From assembly GCA_964019165.1 (NCBI GenBank), contig OZ025287.1:3400017-3464016 (forward strand): DNA of 64,000 bases, written 5' to 3'. Source of the stretch: Mastigias papua (Eukaryota; Cnidaria; Scyphozoa; Rhizostomeae; Mastigiidae). The notes beneath the pieces were generated by a model, which did not search any database, was not told where the DNA came from, and saw only the letters and a list, made by a program, of their open reading frames with translations. The translations under genes and the position numbers were made by a program. Positions 1 to 49,399 of the stretch are shown here, piece after piece. Position 1 is the stretch's first letter. Each line of letters begins with the position of its first letter.

Positions 1-129
1 ACAATACTTTGCTATTGCAAGCCATATTGCTACATGTGTCTCTCTCAAGTTCTAACAGTGTTATTCAGATACGCAAATCTGTGTAATAAGTGAAAATGTG
101 CGGGAGTCCAGTAGGAAAAAAGTTCACAA

Positions 130-290
130 CCACATGCTGATCAATCATTTTCCGTGTGATGAAGTGTTACATTCCGCGGCACTTCAGAACTTTAAACGCC
201 AAGATCAAAAAGTTTTGATCTGTGCGTTTAACTTTTTTTCGAGCGCGCGCCCTCAGGAATTTAAACGCACTACGGTACTCACTAGCGTTT
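130..290 (+). repeat. Direct repeat copy A (GC-rich block)
   Basis: The block around ATTCCGCGGCACTTCAGAAC at about 170-190 recurs almost unchanged at about 842-862. Both copies continue through TTTAAACGCCAAGATCAAAA, an internal TTTAACTTTTTTT run, a GCGC-rich stretch and a CCTCAGGAATT word. The second copy is diverged, so this is an old duplication or a dispersed repeat with two nearby insertions. Confidence 0.65.
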
Positions 291-799
291 AAGTTAAATC
301 CTCAAGCTTGGTACTCACTGAGAGTTAAAGTGCGTTTAAGTGCGCGCGCCCTTCGAGAGTTTAACTGTGGACTTTAAACCCGCAGGCATACTCACTAGGA
401 CAATTTTTAAACGCGCGAGTTTAACGGAGAACAGTCATGAGTCATGAGACAGTTTAAAGGAAAAGCGACTACAACGAGAAACAAAGAAAACGATTTTGGA
501 TACCTGATGTCTAGAAGAAGAGAGAAGAGGTTGAATCATAGAAAGAGAAGGATCGAGAGTACATTTTTCATTATTTTCGAATGACCCCAATCCGCTTTGG
601 ACATCTTTCGAGTTTGGTGCGTCCTAGAAGTGAAAAACATGACTCAAGGTTTAGAATGCCCATCCCTAGCGTCAGTTGAAAGTCCGCAGTCGTTATTATA
701 TTCATTTTGCATTGGCAGTGCAACTGATAAACATTGTATCTGAGACATGTGAACGCTACAATGACTGTTTCCAGCTTGTTTCCCTAGAAACGAGTTCGA

Positions 800-960
800 A
801 GCCACATGTTCATCAGTCAACTTCCTCCTGATGATGTGTGACATTCCGCGGCACTTCAGAACTTTAAACGCCAAGATCAAAAAATTTTGTTCTGCGAGTT
901 TAACTTTTTTTGAGCGCTCGCCCTCAGGAATTCAAACGCACTGCATGTACTCACTGGAGT
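800..960 (+). repeat. Direct repeat copy B (GC-rich block)
   Basis: Diverged partner of the block at 130-290, matching from CCACATG through the CCGCGGCAC core to the CCTCAGGAATT word. Beyond it, 960-1060 contains two GTGAGTACCAGGCTT units, so the element is internally repetitive. Family unknown. Confidence 0.65.
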
Positions 961-2041
961 TTAACGTGAACTCTCGCAGGCGCGCGCACTTAAACTCGCA
1001 GTGAGTACCAGGCTTCAAGGGCACGCGCACTTAAACGCCTAGTGAGTACCAGGCTTAAGGAAATCGTTATCTGCCTCCAACAGAGACTCAGTGCCTGCTG
1101 AGTTTTTGAGGATTTACCACGATTGACAGCTACATCTGTGTGATTTGTTTTGATCGTTTTTGGTTTAATTAGAAAAAGTAAACACATCACATTTGCAGTA
1201 TTTCCTAAACTATATTTGAAAACGTGCAAGGGTAGTAGCTCCTGCTAGCCTAATGGCTGCAGGGTTCATACTAACCTTTAAAATTCATCATAATATTGTG
1301 CATTTCCTTTCAGGCAGAAGTTGAATTCCGTGTGACGAATTTGAATTTAGTGTGCATTTGTGGGTCTCCGTATTTCTTTCCTACGTTACCACGATGATAA
1401 AAGAAAAAAGACTGCGTCATTTTCCCGAAAAGATATAAAATTTTCCGACAAGATGGGAGTCTAAATCTAGGTTTAGATAGGATTAAATTTTCGGATCCCA
1501 TCACCCCACCCCATCTCTCTACGCCTCTGGAAAACTGACTTCCCTTCTTAGTTAGGCCTATGCCAGAAATTTCTCATTTGATGACTTATTCACGAAGTTA
1601 TGTCTGCTATTACCAAAGTTAGGAATTCTTTACAGTATCTGCCACAATAAGCCAGATGAAACCCTGTTAGTATAAGTTACATGAATCATAAATCTCTTTG
1701 TAGTGTTCAGTGGAGAGTTATTCGGTCAATGCTAGTTCATAGACGGGACAATTGCGTAATCATGGCAACAGGTAAACTCCCCTTATTGTATTATCAGGGT
1801 TTTCCACAGCGTCACATTGTTTGGTCATTGCTTGTATTGTATGCAACGCGCTGAATCCGCCCCCATCATATCTCTCACCTGATCAATAATGTTCATCACC
1901 CATGATTTACCGTCACACACGCACTTTTTTTGGAATATTTCGTCTGTTTCAGAGGGACTTTTGGTTACAGGACGGGACAGGGAAGGGGAAAATATTTAAA
2001 ATTCTTACAAAACAGAAGTGAGTTTATGGAATGTTGAAGTG

Positions 2042-2831
2042 AATAGACCCTTTTCACAATGACATAGAGAGGGCTCGAGCTCTGGCGAAAACGAGGCAGG
2101 TGATGTTCCAGATTCATCGCCGACAATGCTCAGTACGGGGAACAGAGCTACTCATTCATTTTTGCGATTGTTCTGCTTAAGATACGGTCAAAAATGGACA
2201 ATAACATGGATTCCATGTTAAATCAGGCTCCGGAGAATAAATGTGGATCACTCGGATGGCAATTTAACGTATATTGGTGCTATAACACACTTTACAAAAC
2301 CGATGCTTCGCCATCGGGCCTAAATTTGTTTAGGTATTCACAGGCGAATCGAGCGAAGATTCGTTGGCGCAATTGTAGTAAAACAGTAGATGGAATGGGT
2401 CATTTCATTATAAAAATACTGTGCCTACCTTCGAGGGAAACATTTTACGGATGGGAATATCATAAACGGTCGAACATGCGGCGACTCACTCGAGGACCTT
2501 TGCCACCCTCGCCTCTGTACACTCTTGAGGCTAATAAGATCAGGCTGTCTCACAAATGAACAAAACGCGTCTATCCTAGCTACATTTGCTTCGACATCGG
2601 CTTTAGTTTTGAAAATCATGAAAATTATCTTTTCCTTCAGATTCCATCAGTGCATCACAAACAGAATCCCATTCCTATACTGTTCTCCTGAGCATGACCA
2701 ACGTGATTTCATTAGATTTTGTGCACTTTATTAATCGCTCTCACACAAGCAAAAGAGCTCCCGTAGTTTGTGTTATCTTTGACACAATGAATTCTTGACC
2801 TGGTGATGACACTTCTTGTAGATATACACTC
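2042..2831 (+). repeat. Left arm of a 790-bp inverted duplication
   Basis: This segment is the reverse complement of 3768-4557. Both arms are exactly 790 bp and homology stops abruptly at both ends. I found two mismatches in the parts I compared (both T/C, near 2682 and 2770). Frames of 121, 64 and 69 codons in this arm are repeated with identical predicted residues in the other, as expected from near identity. I see no terminal motif or target duplication typical of a known transposon. Confidence 0.9.
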
Positions 2832-3767
2832 TGGTCTGTTGACAAAGAGCATGCTATGATTAACTTGTAAACTGCACTTTTACCCTCCCTCTGTCTGGAT
2901 CATTCAGTGACTCATTTTTGTTTCTCCGTTGTCTCCCCCTTACCCCCCTCTATCTGGATATGCGAAAATAAATGGCATAAACACTATTAAAATGTTTTAT
3001 AGGTAGAACTAATGCTCATTTGATGAACTTCCTCTGTTTCCATTCCCTAGCAATAATGTTTCAGAGCAGATATGCCAGAGCAATTCATGGAGTACCCAGC
3101 AACAATACTAACAGCTTGACACTGAAATTTTCATTGAACTTCCACCATCTCTTAAACCTAACTAACATAGGAACACTTAAATCAGCATCTCACCAATTGT
3201 TGCAACATCTATACCTCAAAACTTAGAATTGGTAGAGAGTTTGATAGAGAACTAGCCCAGAAGTATGGTATTCTGAGCATTCCTGAGCAAGGTACTACTA
3301 ATGCAATGACTGCTAGATGATTTGACCTCTCTGACCAGATGTCTGTCCTCCTGGTTTTTTCCTAAAAATTCCTCTATTCTATGGGCTATTGGCCATACTA
3401 CAAGCTACTTCATTCTTGATGTAGCTCTCATTTAACAGCCTGATTTCACTACAACTTTACTATACATGTGGCCTTGTAGCTACTTTTTAGCCATTCTTTC
3501 TACAGTATCCAACAGATAGTGACATTAGGTATACTTATAAAATCAGTCTCTGAATTCCAATATCAGTATATTATTGTGGGGTGGACTATACACTACAGAG
3601 GTAAGATGCCTACTAAGTGCTCTACAAAATGATAGTGTTAACACTCAGACCATTTGAGTGACAATTTCAGTGCTATCAATAATTATTCTTGTTCTTGGTT
3701 ACCCTGTATTTGTTACCATTAATGAATTCATCAAGTTATTTGTGCTTTCCAAATTTATCAACCTGAT
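2832..3767. other. Spacer of the inverted duplication
   Basis: This 936-bp single-copy spacer separates the two 790-bp arms. Its composition differs from the arms, with pyrimidine-rich CCCTCC/CCCCTT stretches at 2880-2955. Short open stretches occur around 3220-3320 but are broken by stops and I recognise no protein family. It may be a decayed element core or ordinary non-coding DNA. Confidence 0.5.
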
Positions 3768-4557
3768 GAGTGTATATCTACAAGAAGTGTCATCACCAGG
3801 TCAAGAATTCATTGTGTCAAAGATAACACAGACTACGGGAGCTCTTTTGCTTGTGTGAGAGCGATTAATAAAGTGCACAAAATCTAATGAAATCACGTTG
3901 GTCATGCTCAGGGGAACAGTATAGGAATGGGATTCTGTTTGTGATGCACTGATGGAATCTGAAGGAAAAGATAATTTTCATGATTTTCAAAACTAAAGCC
4001 GATGTCGAAGCAAATGTAGCTAGGATAGACGCGTTTTGTTCATTTGTGAGACAGCCTGATCTTATTAGCCTCAAGAGTGTACAGAGGCGAGGGTGGCAAA
4101 GGTCCTCGAGTGAGTCGCCGCATGTTCGACCGTTTATGATATTCCCATCCGTAAAATGTTTCCCTCGAAGGTAGGCACAGTATTTTTATAATGAAATGAC
4201 CCATTCCATCTACTGTTTTACTACAATTGCGCCAACGAATCTTCGCTCGATTCGCCTGTGAATACCTAAACAAATTTAGGCCCGATGGCGAAGCATCGGT
4301 TTTGTAAAGTGTGTTATAGCACCAATATACGTTAAATTGCCATCCGAGTGATCCACATTTATTCTCCGGAGCCTGATTTAACATGGAATCCATGTTATTG
4401 TCCATTTTTGACCGTATCTTAAGCAGAACAATCGCAAAAATGAATGAGTAGCTCTGTTCCCCGTACTGAGCATTGTCGGCGATGAATCTGGAACATCACC
4501 TGCCTCGTTTTCGCCAGAGCTCGAGCCCTCTCTATGTCATTGTGAAAAGGGTCTATT
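3768..4557 (-). repeat. Right arm of a 790-bp inverted duplication
   Basis: Reverse-complement partner of 2042-2831. The outer boundary falls at GGGTCTATT (4549-4557) and the inner one at GAGTGTATATC (3768-3778). Such high identity implies recent duplication, ongoing gene conversion between the arms, or an assembly artefact. Confidence 0.9.
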
Positions 4558-4712
4558 GGTCCCATCCACTGCCTGTCACCTATTGCACGCATTTTTTTTA
4601 TAAGAAACAAGCTTTAAGAAAGCGTATGCTCAATTTTTCGAAAGTTAAGAAACAGCCCTACCCAAATTGAATAGAGTTTAGAAGCTTTTATAATTACATC
4701 AAATGAGAGTCT

Positions 4713-4922
4713 TCAATTTGTTAGGGAGGATAGCAACTTTGTCTCAGCTGAGAGGCTGTTCCATAATTTTGCACCTCTGCAAGGACAATATCTGCCCGTT
4801 TCAGGCATTTTTCTGTGACTGGAATAGTGAGAATTTCTGGAAAACATTGCTTGCAAGTTGTGTGTGAGCAAGGTTGTTGAGAGACTTAATACACCATCGT
4901 TTATCATTCTTCGAATTAGCAC
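4713..4922 (-). pseudogene. 3' remnant of a non-LTR (LINE) reverse transcriptase ORF
   Basis: The minus-strand translation contains RGAKLWNSLSAETK, matching the RGAKLWNSLP-type motif near the end of many LINE polymerase ORFs, preceded by a His/Ser/Arg-rich stretch usual upstream of that motif. Only about 70 codons remain and no catalytic motif is left, so this is a truncated fossil. Assignment to a clade (CR1, Jockey or RTE-like) is not possible from so little sequence. Confidence 0.6.
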
Positions 4923-5258
4923 ATTAAATTAGTTTATCTCTGAATGTGAGTGAACTGTTTACTTTACCTTGGAAGCACGTGTAGAATATTCATTACCTAA
5001 GACCTTCAAGAAACATGTATGAAACGTTTGATAGCAAAATGGCCAGAAAATTTAAGAAACTGTCTGCCAGCACGGGACCTTAGTTTCTTATAAAAAATAC
5101 GTGTACCTCACATCCGCCACTTCTCACCTACAGTCTCTCACCCACTGTCCCACGTCTAGCGAGGGCGAAAATGTCATAGGGGTTGTTGGCCGAAGCAGTG
5201 CCAATTCATTAGCAGGAATTTTTGCAGATGGATTAATTGCGTATCCTTTTTACATCAG

Positions 5259-43486
<38,228 letters not shown>

Positions 43487-45584
43487 GCCGAAAATATCTC
43501 CTAGTTGCAGCACAGAGCGGGTATATGCGTGTTTACTGAGAAAAATTTAAGAATCAGTTGTCATTGCATGCAATTTCATCTTCCATATTGAGGGAAGAGG
43601 CGCTATCTCCCAGACTGTCAAATTACGAAGCCTCACAGTTGGGTACTGGCCTGTGCTTCAACTGAGAATGCAAAAGAAGGCAGACGTATATGCAGAAAAG
43701 TTGGCAAGTACTTCTCCAGCTAACATTGGACAAAATTTGAGTGCGAATGTGTAGTTTTGTTTGTTGCTGCGTAGAATTTCGTTGCTTCAAATTGTTGTTG
43801 TAAATAATTTTGTACCAGCTATTGCTTTAAAGAAAATGGCAATTGTTACACACATCTCTCGTTACTGTAATTATGCAGCTCCCGGATACTTCATGGCTAA
43901 GTCCCCCAGTTATGTAGCCTAAAACTTGTCAGAAGTCCAGCTCACCCCTATAATCTTAATCTATGATCTGGAACTTTAACTTAGTACAGCATAGTAGAAA
44001 AGTCGTGATTGGCTATGAAAGTGGCCTCTATCTCAGGAATCTTCTGAGTTGCTGACCAATCAGTTAGTAAGGATCCCTGATTGTTTTGCCCGTTTTACAG
44101 TCACCGGCCGGGAGTGAATACCACACAAGCTGGAAGTGACTACCCCCATCACATCGGTCAGAGTGACTACCCCGCCGGCAAGGAGTGATCACCTCACCAT
44201 TTGGGAGCTACCATCTCGACAAAGCAATCTGGTTGATATTCAGGCAAGCAGACAAGAAAGCTTTATTTGGTACCATTTTTACCAATAGAAAGTGCATTTT
44301 GAGTCAAAGTTCCTTACTTGTACCGTATTCTTTCCCCGCTGCAGGTTTACTGGTTCACACTCCTAATTTACTGTAGGATTATTAGGCGCGTGAGATTATC
44401 AGAGAGCCGGGAAAAATATCTTTAGGATCACGCCCTTTCGTTGTAAAGAAGTGCCGTTTGTGCATAGAGATGCGCCGTTCCTAGATAGAAAACAGCAGAT
44501 GAATTCATTGATGTACGTGTGAGAAATCTCCATATTTTTTATGAACTCTTTCGGTGAATATATATTACGTATTGTTTAGAAACAATACTTTTGTAGGGTG
44601 TGTGTGAAGAAAAGTAAAATGCATAACATGTATAGACAATAGAACTATGATATATACCACCTACGGTTGACCTCCCAAGGGTTCATCTTTGAGGTTTATG
44701 ACGTTAGGTGTGGTGTGGCTTCAAGTATGTTTTGAACTTTGAACTTTGAACTTTGGATTATACCCTCTGGTAATCTTTGGTAGGTTGCCCCAACTCTTCA
44801 CAGCACTAAGTCAGAAGCTTTTTATATGCAGTCAAGGTATGGCCTTATGACCTGAGCGCCCCGAAAGAAATGACAGGCCCACGTGAAAATTGGATTCTCA
44901 GATGTCTAGCAACTTACGAAATTTCTTAAGTTTCAAAACTCCAGTACCACTTTCGCATAAACAACTTTTACTCAAAATCGGCAACAGATTGTTCAGAGTC
45001 TGATCAGGGCCGACTTTATTCCAATCACATGTTGACTGGGGCCGGATGCTGAAATTATTGAGGGGTTTAATGCCCCCCAAGCCCACTAATGTGCAGCTTT
45101 GCAATCAAGATTTGTCTCCTGCCCTTTTTAAGAAACACGTGTGTAGGAAACATGAGGCTCAAATCAGGCAAAAATTAAGAGACACAGGCAGGCTGAGTTT
45201 CAAAAGTAAACTTGAAAAATCTGTTTTTACGAAAAGTGTTTTATTAAGCCTGGAAATAAAATGCAAACAACATCCATCTCTCAAATGTTTTTAACTAAAA
45301 ATTCTATTTATCGTCTCGCGGTCGCCTTGTTGCTAAAGGAAATTCGAGACGTTTAAGAAAATTTAAGGGAGGAAGCTCGTTTTCCTCTAAAAATGCGTGT
45401 ATGTTAATCAGATGACCTTCGCTTCGCCGTGTCTTGGTATCCATGGAAATGTTGTTGCTGTCAAGATAGAGAATGCTCAAATGGCCTAGTAGTCGATACT
45501 TGTTCGGCTTAATACAAGTTGGCGTTGTGAAGATTGGAAATGGGTTAGAGGAGTCTTCTTTCATTGCTTTGGAGGCAGATAGTA
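43487..45584. other. Intergenic region between WRN and the CNBD-like gene
   Basis: It includes the WRN 3' UTR (end unknown) and a CGGGAGTGA..CACC-type short tandem at about 44100-44200. GAACTTT occurs three times in tandem near 44732. A dispersed repeat is at 45118-45345. No other gene seen. Confidence 0.65.
45118..45345 (+). repeat. Dispersed repeat, copy 2 (pair with 26786-27020)
   Basis: Same ordered blocks as copy 1, here starting near CCCTTTTTAAGAAACACG and ending near GTCGCCTTGTTGCTAAAGG. It lies about 240 bp upstream of the next gene's start codon. Confidence 0.65.
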
Positions 45585-48500
45585 ATGGGAAATAAACAGA
45601 ACAAAGGCACTGCAGATATTGCTGCAAACGCAGAATCAAATCCACCAGGACAAGGCATTACAGCGTCGGGCCAAGAGGAAGACAAGGGTACAAATCCAGG
45701 TGCAAAGGCAGCCTCTTCAATAAACCAATCGCCACGGGATTCAAGGACAAAGAAATCTGTAAATAGAAAAGAAAGGACAAAGTCAACTATACCACCAGAT
45801 AAGTTTGAAAAGTTTTTGATTTGCTTGAAAGAATTGCCATTTGATGTAAATGAGAGTGAGTTCAAAAATATTGCTGAAAACCTGAAGGTTGCCACATTTG
45901 ATGAGAATGACGTAATTCTAAAGAAAGGTGAACTGGGCAAAGGGATTTACCTTGTAGTTGATGGTTTCTGTACTGTAGTCACTGATTCTGGTGATGTGCT
46001 AAGAGTTGTAAAAGATCAAGATTTCTTTGGGGAGGTATCTTCATTTTATGATAAAGCTTGCTCTGCAACTGTTTTGTGTGGAAAAGATGCAACCGAACTT
46101 CTGTGGTTGCCAAAAAGTGTACTCGAGCAGTTTATACACCGTCCAGTCGAGTTCCCAATCTTGAAATGGTTTGTTAAGAGGAGGTATCTTGATATCGAGG
46201 GAACGACAATCCAGAAAGATGTTATTCAGGAATTGCTGTCTGAGGCTGTAGTACAAGCACCGTTATTTCATGAATGGTCAAGTGCTGCAATTAACTGTGT
46301 TGTACGATCAGTCATTGAGGACCAGAATGTTGTATTTTATTCTGCAGAAAGTGAAATCTTCTCTAGTGGTAAGTGACAAAAACACAGGATTTGTGTGATT
46401 TACACTGAGTTTCTTGCAATGTATCAACAGATTTGGGTGTATAGCTCATGAGTGGCTCTTCAGATTTGTATCGGAATATTCTTATTTACAATTATCAAGA
46501 ACCATAGCCCAATGGCATTGTTGATTCCCTGGAAACCCTCCAAGTATTGATTTCCTAGTTGCAGGATGGGAATCTGGGTTACACTGGAAGATCGTCTGTT
46601 TGTTGCAGGAAAATTGTAATATTTTGACTATAAGTGCAAGAGGTGGGGGCTGCAGTAGTTGTAGGAAGTGTTTACAAAGTAGCTATAGATTCACTATTAA
46701 TCCATTGCTTACTGACTACTCACTGATTCTTACAGAGGCATATTGTTGAAATTATTTCCTAATGCAGGTGAAATAGATACAAATGGGTTCCTTCTACTGC
46801 AAGGTGATATAGAGATATTGAGTGGGTATCAGCAAAGTCTTGAGATCCTTAGTGCAGGTTCAAGTGGGTTATGGTTTGGAGATGAACAATTGTTTTGTAG
46901 CACACAAAGAGAAATTTCGGCAAAAGCACACAGTCCATGTATTATTGCAATATTCACTAGGAGTCACTTCAAGGTATTTCATTACCTGTACTATAATATT
47001 GTTACATTGTTGGCAGTGATGTGCCAGAGGTGGGGGCATGGGGGTGTCATGCCCCTTCATTGTCTATTAAGTGTTGTAAAAAGTTGGTCATGCAGCAGAA
47101 AATTTAGTATGAATTGGGGAGTTTGACAAAATTTCAACAGGCAACTCAGCTATTCTGTTGGTCATAATCAACTCTCTGTTTTTGATAATGCAAACAACTT
47201 GCTGTTACTTGCAACAGCCATCATTGTTTCCTTGTGTGCTGGAAAATAAAATTGATTAGAAATGAAACAGTTGGTCACTTTCCAAAAGTTCCCCTCCCCC
47301 CAAAAAAGCAAAAGTATGTAGGCATATTATTGATTGCTGGTTATGGTCTATTTCCTACTTGTGTTATATTATTTATTGCTCAAAAAAGTGGGAACACTTT
47401 TAAGCATGCTGTGTGAATATTACTGCCTTTCTGAGCAACAGCCAGGCTCTGTAATACCAAAGTCTTTTCCCATGTGCTGTTTGGAGTGTAGGAGGTATAA
47501 CACCCTTGATGCTACCTTTTATCATGAAATCTCTATTCCATCTGGTAAAATGGTATGGTAGTTTGGTAGTATGAGCTTCAAAAGACTGAGCAAGACTGAA
47601 ATTTCACACAATTTGTTTATCCAGGTCTGCCAGCATACACCTATACGAAATGTAGAATACGAGAATACTAATACTTTAGTTGATAACATTGACAGTGAGA
47701 CCTGTATAACATATACAAGGTGCTAGCTAGCGCAAGAGGGCAGGGCTCTGAAAAATTTTATCCTAAACCCCCAAAATTATAATCTTTGCCCCTGCATGTA
47801 TTGAATACTTTTGTTTCAAACCAGTAGTCACCATAACTATATGTGTTTACACCCATATGTTCCTGAATTAAAATTTGTATCTATCATAAATATTCCCAAT
47901 CATTTTGCCAAAACAGCTCTGAAGATTAGTGCTTGACCTTGATTGCTCTTGTGGGTGATCTGGCTCTGCAGTGTTCCCTGTGATCCAGAAATAAATGATA
48001 GGAGGGTGGTCTTGCTGTGGGAACAAGGTTGAAGTTATTAATATTGACCCTTAGTTAACTTGGGACACGTGTAAGACCCTAAATATCTTCTATTGCCAGA
48101 AAATTGAAGAGAATTTCCCTACTGAGAATGCAAAGCTGATGGGCTTGAGTCTTATGTGGAAAAGGCTGATTGAAAAGAGAGACAAGAAACTTCATGAGAA
48201 ATATGCTGGGCAGCTGGGACTAGAAATGACAAGATTAGTGTTGCGGAGATCTCCTCTGTTCCCACTGGTTCCATCAGGTATGATTTACTATCTTGCTGTT
48301 AATTTAGTCCATAGGCAATTGAAAAGAGGTGAGCTTGTTTTTGCTGAGAATCAAAAACGGGACAAGATGTTTGTGGTTTTCACTGGAGTTGTTATTGTAC
48401 AATCAGATGCAACTGTGAGTACCAAGCAACTGGAAGTGTCTGACATATACTATCCAACAGAAGATGAACCTGATGATGTAACAGTCCAAGCAAGTGAAGA

Positions 48501-48594
48501 GTGCATTATAGGACTGTTTGATGTGAAATCATTCAAATCTGCTCATGACCTATATCCTGATGGAATCATCATATGGGGAAATGCTGCAAAATAA
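45585..48594 (+). CDS. Protein with three degenerate cyclic-nucleotide-binding-like domains
   Basis: Exons 45585-46368, 46768-46973 and 48100-48594 join in phase to 494 residues. The N-terminus MGNKQNK could be N-myristoylated, though Asn at position 6 is not the favoured residue; about 70 hydrophilic residues follow. Domain 1 (about 75-190) has the beta-roll GELGKGIYLVVDG and FFGEVSSFYDKACSATV, where the phosphate-binding arginine of classical sites is replaced. Domain 2 (about 255-330) has LLQGDIEIL and WFGDEQL..ISAKA. Domain 3 (about 375-494) has ELVFAENQKRDKMFVVFTGVV but no phosphate-binding cassette. The family fold is that of kinase A regulatory subunits; I infer a scaffold or altered-ligand role, not proven cNMP binding. 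No catalytic or membrane domain is present. I do not recognise a named orthologue. Confidence 0.85.
46369..46767 (+). other. Intron 1 of the CNBD-like gene
   Basis: A 399-bp intron from G|GTAAGTG to AATGCAG. Nothing notable. Confidence 0.8.
46974..48099 (+). other. Intron 2 of the CNBD-like gene
   Basis: A 1.1-kb intron from AAG|GTATTT to TTGCCAG. The coding frame is phase 0 on both sides. No extra exon is required or recognised. Confidence 0.75.
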
Positions 48595-49399
48595 TACGAG
48601 GTTACCCTACTGCATGGATTGCTAGCAAGCATGCTCAATGGATTGGTTTGGTTTGTTGCAGCAAAATTGCTTGTCAGCTGCAGGAATCAACCATTTGCAA
48701 TCATTTTGAATTACAATTGGTGACCTCTATGGGACCAGCCCATGATGTTTTTGGTCTTCTCTAATTTACATAATGTGACTTTCTTTTTTGCAAAGTTCAC
48801 TCTACAACAATTGAAGGATGTTAAAGGCATCTTCTATGAAATAACATAGAAAATTTAAATTCATAACACAGTCTAAGGTAGACTTGGTAAGCCTTCAATC
48901 AAACTGTACTATTAAAAAGTATCCCTTTAGAAACATGAAGATGATGTACCATCATCCTAAAGAGTTGTGATAAACCACAGCTTGTTTTGCTTTCTCTATT
49001 TGAGAAGCCTTAGTATGTTGCACATAAAGGAACCATAGCTGCCATTCAGAGCTTGAAAATTGCAGAAGGCAATGCATCAAATCACATCTCTGTATTTTTG
49101 TGCAAACTATAGCAATCTTTCCAAAACAATTGTATCTAGTTTGCATCTATGATTGTTATCATTTGTCATCCAATTTGTTTCCCTTACACATTTGTAAATT
49201 GTAACCCTGCCACAAGTTTAGCGTAACTTATAGGAAAACTCCTTTCACTCTTCCACTTCTTCCATGAATGACTTTGTTCAGGTACCAAAAGCAGATAAAC
49301 ATCTTTGAAAAGAATGCTGGTATCAAAATGAATCAAATTATTTGCAAAAATTCCTCATATCTACAATTCTAGATTACATTACAGACTACTTCCCTACAT
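48595..49399. other. Spacer between convergent genes
   Basis: About 0.8 kb separating the stop codons of the plus-strand CNBD-like gene and the minus-strand RWD gene. It should hold both 3' UTRs. No other structure seen. Confidence 0.7.

Larger units (their letters stand above)
1..2041. other. Non-coding stretch with GC-rich direct repeats
   Basis: I see no convincing exon here. The only structure is a pair of diverged direct repeats (entered separately) rich in short blocks alternating TTTAAACGC-like and GCGCGC-like runs with ACTCAC/GTGAGT words. It could be intergenic, or an intron of the helicase gene if missing 5' exons lie further upstream. Confidence 0.5.

Noticed and set aside
2194..2559. 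121-codon ORF in the left palindrome arm (mirrored at 4040-4405)
   Set aside because: No family recognised and no supporting splice or codon evidence; kept only as part of the inverted duplication. It could still be a real first exon.
45304..45940. Minus-strand ORFs of 113 and 131 codons
   Set aside because: They overlap the strongly supported first exon of the CNBD-like gene on the other strand and match nothing known.
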